From Welwitschia mirabilis (lineage: Eukaryota > Gnetophyta > Gnetopsida > Welwitschiales): DNA of 64,000 bases. The notes under the pieces are model-generated. The model did no database searches and was not told the origin of the DNA. It saw only the letters and a program-made list of their open reading frames with translations. Shown here in pieces: positions 48,911-60,332 of the stretch (within the stretch, counting starts at the first letter, position 1; the number at the start of each line of letters is the position of its first letter). Where the stretch lies: NCBI GenBank assembly GCA_051453625.1, contig JBOZIK010000001.1:274635608-274699607 (forward strand), read 5' to 3'. The position numbers and the translations under genes were made by a program.

Positions 48911-50123
48911 TGTTATGCTCTCAAATTGTATGTATTGGATAAGATAATTTAAATAGTTTTATAGGACATTAAACAGGTTTCTGTTGAGTTTCAACAATAA
49001 TGGAGAATTAAGGCAAATGTTATGAAAACTTGCAATCTTCATTACATTTAATAGCATTTGAAGAAATTTATAATACTTCTTATCTGAGATAACAATCCTG
49101 CAATCAAGGAGGCTAATGCAACATAAGAAATACTTTACAAAAGTCTATCATCCACCTCATCATCTGAATGACTGTATGAATGACAAAAACACTAAGCTAA
49201 GAAGGATGCTTACTGGATTAATCCGGTAGATGATGTGGAATTCATATGATATGGCATCATCTCCTATGATGTTGGACAACAAGTAGGATGATACCTAAAA
49301 TAAATGCTTCACCAAACTTCATCAAACCCTGGCCATGTAACTTACATCTTCTTGCACAATTGTTAAGATCATTAGTGTGTCTATTTGAATTTCATCTTTT
49401 TTGGCATTATAAATTCTTATGACAAGAGATTAAAGGGTAGGAGATTCATCTATTATTGTTCTAGAGAGATGTCTTCCTTAGTGTTGGGTTGTGTATTCTT
49501 TATTGAGGTGCTACTTCTTTGTAACATGGATGTTGATTTTCTTTTAATTGAAACTCTATTTTTCTTTTCATATTTTTGTGTTACGTGTATCTCCCTTATG
49601 GTTTATGTTGTTTATGATTTTGTGATAGCTTCTTTGGTGATATAGATTATGAGGGTAATCTTTGTTAAGGTTAACATTATTAGTTTAGGTGCATTACATT
49701 TCATTTCCTAAATTAACTTTGCATTGTTCTCATATTCTGTTCGACATACCTGATAGCTTAAGTTGGTCTTGGTCTGGTGACAGATTTCCTTGATTGAACT
49801 AGGTTATATAAGGCTAATCTTCATGACAGGTTGATTTGGTAATTAAGTAAAAGTTGCATTTAGAATAGAACTTATATCTCATTTGCATAGTGTATTTATT
49901 TGCATTATTATTTAGCATCGTTATTTTCTTCTACTTAGAGATTACAAAGTGTTTCATTTTTTAAATTAATTCTCTTTCTTCTCATCTATGCCTTAGATGG
50001 GATTATGACATTTGGGTCACTCCCATCTATATTAGTCTATTGTGTTGTGTAAAATCTATATATATTTATGATGCATAGGACCTATTTGAGAATCTAACAT
50101 TTTCATAAATATGCACAACCATA
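48911..50123 (+). repeat. 3' LTR of the Athila/Tat-like element
   Basis: Partner of 35806-37039 over its whole length, with many transitions and small indels. The end is placed at ATGCACAACCATA by alignment with the 5' LTR. Confidence 0.85.
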
Positions 50124-50589
50124 CTTAGCCACTAACTTAGCTACAAAAGATCATGCTTAATTACTAAAAATATATAACAAGAATAATGTCATGGCTATTA
50201 AAAAATAAAAGGACTTAAAATATAAGTTTCAGCATAAATTTTGACAATANNNNNNNNNNAAATATGCATTACAATAATAAAATTTTAAAATAACTTTCTT
50301 ATTCTTTCATTTTAAGGTGTCCTATTTCTAACTTAAATTAAAGGTCTTTGATTATATTTTTGCAATCTTAACTTAGAAATTATTTAAGTGAATCCATTAC
50401 TATATTAAAATATATGTTAAATTATGCTTATTGTGTATGGTTATTCATTGAGTGCTTATTGGAAAATGGACTTTCTTTCCCATGACATTAATTATCTCTT
50501 ACATCCTCATTTTACTGTTCTTCACTTTGCCTATGACTACGTCTTTATACTCTAAAACAAAAATCATCTATCCTATTAAATAAACTCTA

Positions 50590-51613
50590 CTCTTATATCC
50601 ATATGTAACACAAAACTTAATCAAACCTTTTAAAATGTATGTAAATTAAATTTCTTAAAATAATTGCTAAAGAAGCCATTCAAATATAAGAATTACATTT
50701 ATCTCTTACAAAAGTAATAACATTAAGAGAGAGCACTAATACATATTTGGTGAATATTGAATTAATCAAGTGATACTATGTAATCATATTGATTGTGTTG
50801 TTTGTTAAAATTCATATCTAATTATTATTTTAAAAATATATTTTAATAACTAGAAATGTAAATAAATATCTTTAGTAATTATTATGCAAAACTTAAATTA
50901 ACAACAAAGCATAAAAACTATAATAATCAAATACACATTAGGATTATAATATAAAACATTTATCTATAATTTTCATTAACTTTTATAGCCTATGAACTAT
51001 AATTATGAATGAAAAATATTTATAATCTCATATCTAAAGGAGAAATGATATTAACATAGCAACTATATTATTATTATTATATGATAGCATGGCCATTAAC
51101 ATTATACAAATATTTCTAACCTCATAAAACATCTAACTTAATCAAATCCCTAAAATACATATAATCAAATCCCTAAAATACATATAATTTAGAATTTCTT
51201 TTTAAGTTATTAATAAGGAGATATTTAATTATAAGAATTACATTAATTCCTATGGAATCCCAAGGATTAAAAAGAGCATTACTATGTATGTAGTAAATAA
51301 CTCATTGATTAAGTGATACTACATCATATTGCCTATTAATAGTACAATCTCATTTATTCTAGTTATCTATTTTAATAATGAAAAATACAAACAAATATCT
51401 TTATCAATCATTCTCACATTAATAAACAAAACAAAAGAATCAAATATTCATTAGGATTATAAGCACAAGACTTAGCAATTACTTTCCACTAACCTTTCTA
51501 GCATAATAACTATAGTTGTTATAAAAAAACATCCATAATCTCATATTCAAAAAATAAATGATATAAGTATGGTAATTATATTACCATTACCATACAATAG
51601 CATGACTGTTAAC
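50590..51613. repeat. Tandem duplication of a non-coding unit of about 515 bp
   Basis: CTTAATCAAA at 50616 and 51137, AAGTGATACTATGTAATCAT and AAGTGATACTACATCATATT, CATTAGGATTATAA in both, TAATCTCATATCTAAAGGAG and TAATCTCATATTCAAAAAAT, and AGCATGGCCATTAAC (51086) and AGCATGACTGTTAAC (51599) pair up in order at an offset of 513-521 bp. The second copy also carries an internal exact duplication of AATCAAATCCCTAAAATACA. A 10-N gap (50250-50259) lies upstream. No coding content. Confidence 0.75.
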
Positions 51614-51639
51614 TTTCTATGGAAATTTTTGACTTTAGT

Positions 51640-52850
51640 ATGTGAGGATTGGTATTAGTCACATCATACTCTAATAGAGGTTTACCTTAATGTTGAGGAA
51701 TAAATATAAATATAGTAATATATTAATAACAAATATAAAAGAATAAGTGAATAAATAAATATGCAATATAGGTAAACAATGGTATTTAATTTGAGTTGTA
51801 TAAGTTATAACTTGTGAAACATATTTTAAACAAGGTTAGAAAAATAAATAATATCATAAGATCTAATTGCAAAAATCTCACCACATATCATTATCTCCAT
51901 TGGTCATGCTCTGGGTGGCATGTGGAAGTCTATCATTATGACATAAACATAGATGCCAATAATGGACATAGAAATACATGATATCATCATAATAAAAATA
52001 TTCATCATAATTATCACTAAATGTATACTAGTATAATAAGTCCATTAGTGATGTTCTATGTACCATGCAAAAGTCTATGCCCAGTAGTAAAATCATACAA
52101 GCCAATGAGAGGCATAAAATTATGATGATATTCCACCTAAACACATGTTTACAACTATTATATAATTTCTTTACTATAGAAATGAGCTTAAAAGACTTAA
52201 AAATTAGGTTCTAAGATAACTTCAAATGCAATTAATGAGAGGGGAAATCTCACCCAAAAGTCTTCAATAATGGATAACAAGGAATTCTAATGACTTTGTG
52301 CACACTAGAAGAGAATATATCGACTCTGAAAAATGCTCAGACTAAGATGAAATAATGAATGGTTTTTCTAATAAAAAATTATCTATAAGAAAGCATGTCC
52401 CTAGGCTTCTAGTAATAAGAAGTTGAATAATGGCATGTATCTTACTATAAAAATAATTTATGACCTTGTGCATCCTATCCCAAACTCATCTACTTGTATT
52501 ACCATTTAATATCAAATAATTAGAATTGAAAACTTAGAAAAAACATTATATTATGATCTCTTTAACTTAGAACAAGCTATAATCACAAATGACGACTACA
52601 ATAGCCTTACATTAATAACAATATTATATGTAATAATTATTACTCTTCACAATAATATATGGATACTTACTAAATGACATGGTGGTCATTTAACATACCA
52701 TTGTAAATTAACCCTTACAAGATCCTCTTCCTTTATTTTCTACTTTAAATTTCCTCTTCTTGTTACTATGTCGATGGAGATGAGGAGATATTTATAATCA
52801 TTAAGAAAGAAGATATTTTAGCCCTCAAAACTTCTATTATTGATGAAACT
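51640..52850. repeat. 1.2-kb direct repeat, copy A
   Basis: Shares ordered landmarks with 53578-54908: TTAGTCACATCATACTCTAA / TTAGCCACATCACACTCTAA, CATATCATTATCTCCATTGG / CATATCATTGTCACTGTTGA, CAATTAATGAGAGGGGAAAT / TAATTAATAAGAGGGAAGAA, GAAGATATTTTAGCCCTCAAAAC / AAAGATATTTAAAGCCTTAAAAC. Inside each copy a shorter unit of about 145 bp is itself repeated (for example GGCATGTGGAAGTCTAT and CCATGCAAAAGTCTAT). These could be LTRs of an unrecognised element or a complex satellite-like duplication. Neither copy has a coding frame. Confidence 0.65.
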
Positions 52851-53035
52851 TTGAAAATATTGTGCCTTTTGTAAAATATCACTTTTACATCATTTATATT
52901 TTCATATGGAGTTTTGAAAATATCAAAACTTATTAAATTAAAGTTTTTAAATTATTAAAAACTTATGGAAAATGCTTTAGCATGCCTTAATATTTTGATA
53001 AATATCTCTCTATGCATGTATTTTCTTATATAACC

Positions 53036-53061
53036 TTTTCTTCTTCTTCTTCTTCTTCTTT
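53036..53061. repeat. (TTC)n microsatellite
   Basis: An almost perfect TTC run between the two 1.2-kb repeats. Confidence 0.9.
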
Positions 53062-53577
53062 TCTTAAAGCCATCTTTTTCATAGCCTTAACAAATTTTTT
53101 TCATATTGCATCATTCTGACTATTTCCATGCACTTTTTTCATCATATTTTTCTAAAGTTTCTTAGATTACTCATGTATATTTTATTTTTTATTCCATACA
53201 CTAAAGATTTAATTAATCTTAATTAATTATTAATCACACATTAGTTACTTATTAACTAATTACTTTCACTAACTACGACATTAATTATTTACTAACTATA
53301 TCTACTAATTAAGGTTTTATATTTATGTATTATTCTTTTTTATCACTTCTCTTTTAGTTATGTTTACTTATTTGTTTATTAGCTATTAAAAATATAAAAT
53401 ACCAACACTAATAATATTATTACATTATGCCAAAGAAGAACACATTTGTAAATATTAAAACTCATGCTATTATTATAGTTGTAAAACAAACTTAATTCAT
53501 ATTCATAAAATGCTACAAATGAGGTCTCTATAATGAAACTAAATATGTTCAACTAAAATAAGGCTTTAAACTTTCAT

Positions 53578-54908
53578 ATGTGAAAACTAATATTAGCCAC
53601 ATCACACTCTAATAAGAGCTTAACTCAGAATAGAGGGAGGAACATTTATACAATATTGTAATACCAATAAATAGAAAGATTAAACTAATAACTAAACACA
53701 CAATATAGGTATAAAATGGTATCCATCTTAGATCTTTAGAAACTATGAGTTGAGACAAAGTTTTTATGTAAAATTAAAATACCAAACAATACCATACATA
53801 TTGATAGTATAAATCTCATAACATATCATTGTCACTGTTGATCATGATTTATGTATCATGTGGAAGCATGTTCCCACTAGTGTAGGTACAAAGGCTAATG
53901 ATGGTCACAATAATGCTTATTATTATCATAATGAATATCTTCACCATATTTAATCACTAAATATGTACCAATATTGTCAAGTACATTATTTAATGCCTTC
54001 TGTGCCATGTGTGAGCCAATATGCACTGATATAATCATAAAAACTAATTATGTACATATGTCTATGTGGGGTATTCTACCTATACACAAGTTCAAACCTC
54101 TTATATAATATTATTACTACAATTATGAGCTAAAAAGACATAAAAATAAGATTGTAAGATAATTTAAAACATAATTAATAAGAGGGAAGAACATCACCTA
54201 GAAGTCTTTTATAATGGATAATTATGTTTTGTGGCAACTTCATCTACACTATGTTAATCTAGAACCTCAGACTAGGTTGGAATAACAAGTACTTTTCTAT
54301 GAGAATTTACTTATAAAAACATGTGTTTTTATATCTTAGCAATAATAAGCTAGATAATGATGCATATTCTACTGTCAAAATATTCCATAACATTTTAAAT
54401 TATCTTTCATTATGAAATCTCCATCCTCCACTTATGATCATTTAACACTAGATAATTATATATATATATATATATATATCATGAAAATAACATTATATCA
54501 ACTTAAAACAAAATGGACTTACAAATAATAATTAACATAGGNNNNNNNNNNNNNNNNNNNNNNNNNNNNNNNNNNNNNNNNNNNNNNNNNNNNNNNNNNN
54601 NNNNNNNNNNNNNNNNNNNNNNNNNNNNNNNNNNNNNNNNNTTAACATAGGAATAGATTAATAATAATATTATATGTAATAGATTATTAATAACAAATGT
54701 TATGTTTCATAGTGTAATAAGACTGCTCAGTAACATAAGTATTATTTAATGTCTTTATAACTAATCCTTATATAAGATATTCTTCTTGTATTTCCTCCCT
54801 TAGGAATTTCTCTTCTTATTATCTATGTGGGTTGGGATAAGGGCATATATTTAATCTTTGGGAAGGAAAGATATTTAAAGCCTTAAAACTTTTACTATTA
54901 ATGCAAGC
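53578..54908. repeat. 1.3-kb direct repeat, copy B
   Basis: Partner of 51640-52850. It contains a (TA)n run at 54457-54479 and a 100-N gap at 54542-54641. The 10 bp TTAACATAGG occur on both sides of that gap. Parts of its right end resemble 24870-25015. Confidence 0.65.
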
Positions 54909-57900
54909 TTCATCTTAATGATATGATCTTAATTACTTACTTATGAAATGATTAACATATTGGTTTTCAACTCATAAAGATGTTCATATGGGTCTGCAAA
55001 CCTAGGATCATGAAACTTAGGTATAAATAAGATAAATCTTTCAAAGTTCTATTCAAATAAGTGGGATAGAAACTACTTCTTTCTTCTTTTGATATAGTTA
55101 TAGCAGTTGAACAAATCTCATGATAAGTGTGATATTGAAGTTTAAATGCTAGATTTCATTAATATGTAAAAAAGGTTAGCATAGTTCTTGTCAAAATCTC
55201 TAAATTAGAATTTAATAAAAGGTTGTTCTTTACTAAATTTTTTGTAAATTCATCCTTTGAAGATCCTAATCCAATGATACATGATATGTTAAGATCAGTG
55301 ATATATAAAACTTTCACTATAAACTTTGAATGCAAAGTAGTCAAAAATAACAAAAGAAATAATTATAATTTTAAATGAGCATTACATAAAATAGTGGTAT
55401 TGGTTAAAATAAAAAAGATTCACATAGTAAAATATTAATAATAAAATACATGAAAACATAGAAATTAGAATGATATACATGATAAAATAAATTTAAAAAA
55501 AAAAAGTAAATCACATGTAGTAATAGCATAGATCAACCATAGATAGGGAATGAATATCACACAAAAGGACATAACATGAAAGTAATAATTAAATAAAATC
55601 ATAATCTTAATCATATAATAAGTTTTATATATATATATATATATAAAAGAAAAATAAGAAAAATCACACTACAACAACTGTTATAACCTAAGAGCCTTCA
55701 TGTAAGCAAAGTACTATAACAAAATACTACTTTTATTCCTATTTACTATGAATGATAGTAACATAATGAAAAGCATAAGCATAAGAAAGGTTCAAAAAGC
55801 TCTAACATTCCTATAGCATAATATTGTTGGTACTTTAATAATAATTAAAAATGAAATTAAAATCAAAAAAGTAAAGTTTTAGATTCGATCATCAATGCTT
55901 GGAGGTTACAAAGTCATCACAACATTGAGAATGAAAAATAGAACTTAAAAAAAAAAGGCAAAAAAAGGAAAATTTTCAATGAACTAAGTTTTAATCAAAA
56001 TCAATGCCATGAGAAACTTACTATGCTTTGGAAAATGATATTTATGAAAATCCTTAATATTTGCTTACTTTAGAATATATTTTATTTCTAATAGAGATAT
56101 GTCTTAGTTATCAAGGTCAAGGGTTGTAGTTTTTAAATAAAAAATAGGGAATTAATTCTAGAACAAATAATTATAATTGTCATTTTTCACTATGCCTTAA
56201 TAAATGATATTTAAAAAAATGTTTAGAGATAGGCCTTGGCTATTATGATAGAGAATAGTGACCTTACAATAGAAACTAGGCCTATCAATTATAGTACAAA
56301 CAATCCTAATTATTGCTCCTTTGACAAGAATTACAAGGAAATTTCAAAGATCATAATTATTCATTTTAGGCCAAATTAAAGAATAAAATATAGATAGAGA
56401 TCCAAATACATTTTTTTTTAAAAAAATTTAAAATACTAAATAAAAAATTCTCCTCTTAAGCACTAGAAATGACTGTTCACAAGGCAAAAAGTAAAGCAAG
56501 ATTAAGGAAACTAGAAAAATCAACATGTTTCCTTCATCTAAAATGATAGATCATTAAGAAATGAGGATTTAATGGATAAGTGACATATAATTTACTGGAG
56601 ATCGTGAATGTCATAAACCTAGCCAAAAAAAATTTGTGGTATTAAACAATATCACAATTGTTCAAAAGTGAATCATCTTACAATGTAATGTAGAAAATAA
56701 AAAGCATGAAAGATGTCCTACATTATCACATTAATTATCTACTTAATAAACTATTAAAATAACTAGAATCAAATAAAAAATGCAAAATAACATTGAAAAT
56801 TAGTTACTGAATAGTCATAAATGCATTAGTAATGAAAAGAAAAGAAGATTCAACCACAAATCAAATTCTATTAAATAATAATTCAAACACTACAGCAAAT
56901 AGTAGTTTGATACAAAGTATAATATTAGGGTTGACAACAAAATTATCTCATAGAATAATCATTTAGGGATGCATAAAAAGAAAGAATAAAGACTTAGAAC
57001 CTCATGATGAGACAAGTCTTCATCATATCCATGGAATCCAAAATAAGGTTAATGGAGAATTTTGAAAAGGTAAAAAGAAGCATAGGTCTAAAGTAAACAA
57101 TTTTGTGATGAAAAATGAGATGATAAGATGATTATCACTAACCTTAAGGTAGGTTATGCTTTTATCCTTTAGGATTGATGTTTTTCATTTAATTTAACTT
57201 AATTGATATGTTAGAGTTTATCAAATTTTGTAGAATGAAATTACATAATTATTAAAATTAATTAAGTTAATCCTTTTTTAGATTTTTCCAATTTTTCAAT
57301 ACGTAATTGATGTTTATCATTTTCTATTAACTTGAATTTATTATCTAATAGTTGATCTTCACTCTAGCTTTTGTGGAATCCACCATATTTTAATCCATCA
57401 TATTCTAAAACACTATTAGCATCATGGATTGAATAAGTTATTAGTCATATTAAGATCTACACCTTTGGTTAAGAACCAAAAATCTTAGCATGATCTATGC
57501 AACAAATATCAAGTATTAATCCTTTTTAATTAAAATTTAATAATAATTAGGATTGGAGCTTTGTAATGAAAAATGAAGAGAGGAATGTTAAACTTGAAAG
57601 TTTTTATCACCACAACTTCTCCTTAAAAGTACAATGATTACAATTATCTAAAGAGATAATTTAATTATGATTAGGGTCTTATAGTATGCCAAATATATCA
57701 TCCAAAGGTTTGAACTTATGAAGAACATTTTTCCGACTAGTTAGACTACCATTCCATTGGTAGACTAATAAAGAAATAAATGCTAGATATGTTGTTTATA
57801 TCCTTAAAATAATTAATCTAATAAATCTTCAAAGATAAAAATTATAAAAACTATAATCATATTCCACAAATAACATTTTTCTTGTTTTCTTAAAAATAAT

Positions 57901-58030
57901 GTAAAAATCTAAGTTCAAATAACTACTTGGAATTTCAGAAATTTTAAAAGATTACATCATAACTTAAGAATAAATATTCAACTAGGCTAAAAAGACCTTA
58001 AAACTTAAGTTCAATCAATTTGTTAGCTTA
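54909..58030. other. AT-rich intergenic sequence, nothing recognised
   Basis: About 3.1 kb without open frames longer than 64 codons. An (AT)n run sits at 55626-55644. The base composition changes abruptly at about 58030, where the GC-richer gene-fragment island begins. Confidence 0.5.
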
Positions 58031-58037
58031 ATTAATC

Positions 58038-58583
58038 CTAACTGACCAGCTTAGAACACCTTGAAGCTGGGTTCTTAGCCTTAAATCTGAAAGAGATGGA
58101 GATCTCATCTCTGTGCGTGAAGGAGAGTGACTTGGTCGAGAGAAGGACTCGCTCCCGAAAAAAACACCCTATGTTGACAGGGCCGGGAGCCACAGAATTC
58201 GCCGTGATGTGCATCCCCTCCTGTTTACCATAGAAACGTGATCCCACTCTTCTGTCGTGGGTTCGGCGAAGGTGGATCGGTGGAGTTAATGGTTCTGGCG
58301 TTCTTGACGACGATGTGTAGGTTACTCTTCCCTCGGAAGTCCTGGCATCGAACAGAGCCCTCGCCTCTGCCTCATCGCGGACATTCTCTTTCACCGCATG
58401 TGTGCAGTTGGGGGTAATTGCAGTGGTGATTTCGTTGGTGCCAGCGGAGTTGGAAGAATAGTGTACAATGATTTTGGCGCTGTTGGAAGCCAGACGGAGG
58501 GAAATCTCTCGGACGATGCCGCTTGATGGCCCTATGACTATCACTTCTCTTCCTTGCAGTGATCTGCCCCTATTTCTATCCAT
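58038..58583 (-). pseudogene. Short-chain dehydrogenase/reductase (SDR) fragment, internally deleted
   Basis: A 181-codon frame starts at ATG 58583. Residues 8-51 (SLQGREVIVIGPSSGIVREI and onward) are the Rossmann start of a plant NADPH-dependent SDR of the aldehyde-reductase-like type. The TGxxxGIG cofactor motif has decayed to IGPSSGIV, losing Thr and the last Gly. Residues 69-80 (RDEAEARALFDA) fit the next helix. The central third is scrambled: the NAG motif and the catalytic Ser-Tyr-Lys set are absent. The frame then rejoins the family at residues 126-136, ITANSVAPGPV. The last 35 residues look unrelated. At 181 residues it is well short of the usual 250-270. No intron interrupts it. It cannot be an active oxidoreductase. 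It begins two bases after the stop of the TPR-like fragment. Confidence 0.75.
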
Positions 58584-58585
58584 AC

Positions 58586-59046
58586 TTATGAAACAGATAG
58601 CTTTGAAATTCTTTTATCGGCCTCATGCAGATCTTGCTCTGGATCCGAATGAAACTCCCAACATTTCAGCGCAACATCAGAAACTTCAGATCCAGAAAGC
58701 GTCTCAACTACAGATGGAGAAAGCACCAAATCCAGACATTTCAAGTATTCTCTGATGTTCGAAGCTCCGCTGACTAACTCATGATAGAGACCTTTCAGGA
58801 TGTAGGAAACGGCATCGCCAGGATCGAATCGCAGGGCCTCAAAGGCTACTTCCAAAGCCTGTTTTCCAATTTCTTACACTTCTATGTAGGATTTTATTCC
58901 GATTCGGCTTTGGATTTGCTTAAGAGCTATGCGCCTTTCATGAAGCATTTTCTTGCATGCAATTTAGAACTGATATCCTTCATGACTTCTGCGCTACACA
59001 TCCTCGCTACCAGACTTCATCCACCTCATTTTACCAGGGCATCCGA
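58586..59046 (-). pseudogene. TPR-like host-gene fragment
   Basis: On the minus strand a 90-codon open stretch (58855-58586) contains LEVAFEALRFDPGDAVSYIL, KGLYHELVSGASNIREYLKC, and later SPSVVETLSGSEVSDVALKC and DLHEADKRISKL. The helix-turn-helix spacing with Ala/Leu/Gly positions and the FDPGDAVSYxLKGL phrase suggest tetratricopeptide repeats of the kind found in plant TPR proteins. The same frame extends upstream to about 59025 except for one TAA at 58888-58890 (after a stretch reading KSYIEV), then meets a TGA. There is no start codon of its own. The fragment is cut at 59046 by the LTR of the copia element. Base composition is clearly richer in G+C than in the sequence to its left. Family assignment is tentative. 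Confidence 0.5.
59042..59046. repeat. Candidate target-site duplication (left copy) of the minus-strand copia
   Basis: TCCGA directly abuts the LTR. The other copy would lie beyond the right edge of the window, so this is a prediction. Confidence 0.35.
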
Positions 59047-59220
59047 TGTTTCCTATTAATTTGAGAGAAAAATTCTATATTTCATTGCCTCTAATGCATA
59101 TACACACTGCGCTTATATAGGCTTAGAGGAATGTAAAAAAAAACAAGAGATGAGAAGATATCCCAAGAAATATGCTAATCATCCCAAAAATCATGCTAAA
59201 TTTCAAATATTATGCTAACA
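59047..59220 (-). repeat. 3' LTR of the minus-strand copia
   Basis: Read on the minus strand it begins TGTTAGCATAATATTTG and ends AATTAATAGGAAACA, the TG...CA form. A TATA-like box (TATATAAG) lies at 59111-59119. The style matches known short plant copia LTRs, but a second copy is not visible here to prove it. Confidence 0.7.
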
Positions 59221-59221
59221 T

Positions 59222-59531
59222 GGTAACGAACAAAATGACAATCAATCTCTATATGTTTGGTGCATTCATGGAAAACGTTATTATAAGCCAGTTGGATTGC
59301 ACTCTGATTATCACAATGTAATACAATGGCTGAAGAATGTTGGACACCCATATCAGTCAGTAACTAGCGAAGCCATATTAACTTAGATGTGGCATCAGCT
59401 AGAGCACGATATTCTGATTCAGTACTAGAACGAGCAACAACAGCTTGCTTCTTACGTCGCTAAGAGATGAGAGAAGAGACTAAGAAGAAACAATAACCTG
59501 TAGGAGAGTGACGATCAGTGGGGTCACCGGC
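59222..59531 (-). pseudogene. copia RNase H, truncated
   Basis: Minus-strand reading continues from RT: AGDPTDRHSPTGYCFFL (canonical AGxxxDRRSTTGYCxFLG), KKQAVVARSSTESEYRALAD with the typical SSTEAEYRA box, IVLHCDNQSAIQLA, NVFHECTKHIEIDCHFVR. One or two stops are present. After HFVRYH the frame enters the LTR, so about 40-50 residues including the usual VADIFTK box are missing. Residues essential for RNase H (the first Asp on the GYxDTN/GYADSD side, Glu of SSTE, Asp of HCDN) are still visible. Confidence 0.85.
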
Positions 59532-60287
59532 CTAATTAGTATCAGCATATCCAGACAAGATCAATGAGTTGTGAGCAGAATAGTATAAGCCATGGAAGAG
59601 AGTCCCCTTGATATAGTGAAGAATACGAAGAACAGCTATAAAATGGAATGAGCGAGGAGCACTCATAAACTGACTTACCAAATGAACAACATATGTAATG
59701 TATGGTCGGGTAACAGTAAGATAAACAAGACTACCAACAAGTTGACAATATAGAGTGGGATCATCCAAAGGAGTACCGTCCAATGGAGTTAATTTAGCAT
59801 TAATCTCCAAAGGGGTGGTAGCAGTCTTATTATCTGTGAATCCAGCATGAGAAAGTAAATCTGAGGCATATTTGGCTTGAGACAAGTAATATCCATCAGA
59901 ATTCTGAGAAACTTCAATACCCAAGAAGTAACTAAGTGGACCAAGATCTTTCATTTCAAAGTGTTGACTGAGATACTGTTGAAGATCAAAAATGCATGAC
60001 AAGTCATCTCCTGTAATGATCATATCATCAACATAAAGGAGAAGAAGAACAATACCCTTCTTAGTGTGGCGAGTAAACAAAGCAGAGTCAGGAGGGCTAG
60101 GTATAAAATCAAATTGAGTAATGGTTGAGCTGAATTTTTCAAACCATGCTCGAGGTGCTTGCTTTAAGCCATATAGAGCTTGTTGAAGCTTACAAACTTT
60201 TCCAAGAGAGCGTGAATGGCCAGAAGGAGGATGCATATATACTTTCTTGTGCATATCGCCATTTAGGAAGGCATTTTTAACATCCAT
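59532..60287 (-). pseudogene. copia reverse transcriptase (catalytic part)
   Basis: A 251-codon open stretch. Residues 1-10 are MDVKNAFLNG. Residues 15-50 contain VYMHPPSGH, KVCKLQQALYGLKQAPRAWF and the fingers/palm transition. The catalytic box LLLLYVDDMIITGDD lies at about residues 80-94 with both Asp present. Later blocks are SYFLGIEVSQ, YLSQAKYASDLLS, CQLVGSLVYLTVTRP, and LRILHYIKGT near the end. This is a near-complete match to copia RT and its connection. The frame is closed upstream by a stop that separates it from 60333-61091, so the copy is broken, but the catalytic core itself is uninterrupted. Confidence 0.92.
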
Positions 60288-60332
60288 CTAAAGAAGTTAC
60301 TATCTTTTAATAGTTGCAACTGCTAGCAAACT

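Larger units (their letters stand above)
35806..50123 (+). mobile_element. Large Ty3/gypsy LTR retrotransposon, Athila/Tat-like, degenerate
   Basis: Direct repeats of about 1.2 kb (35806-37039 and 48911-50123) flank a pol region in gypsy order: gag zinc knuckle, protease, RT, RNase H, integrase. A primer-binding site derived from the TTGGCGCCGTTGCC type used by Athila/Tat elements follows the 5' LTR. A long extra region (44.2-48.9 kb) lies between integrase and the 3' LTR, as is typical for this group. Total length is about 14.3 kb including five N gaps. Every domain is broken by stops. No convincing target duplication was found (ATAAA on the left, CTTAG on the right). Confidence 0.85.

Noticed and set aside
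35801-50128. A target-site duplication for the Athila/Tat-like element
   Set aside because: The flanking pentamers (ATAAA and CTTAG) differ; either an end is slightly misplaced or the flanks have changed.
58468-59059. Plus-strand open frames across the TPR/SDR island
   Set aside because: They are antisense shadows of the minus-strand fragments, whose readings match known families.
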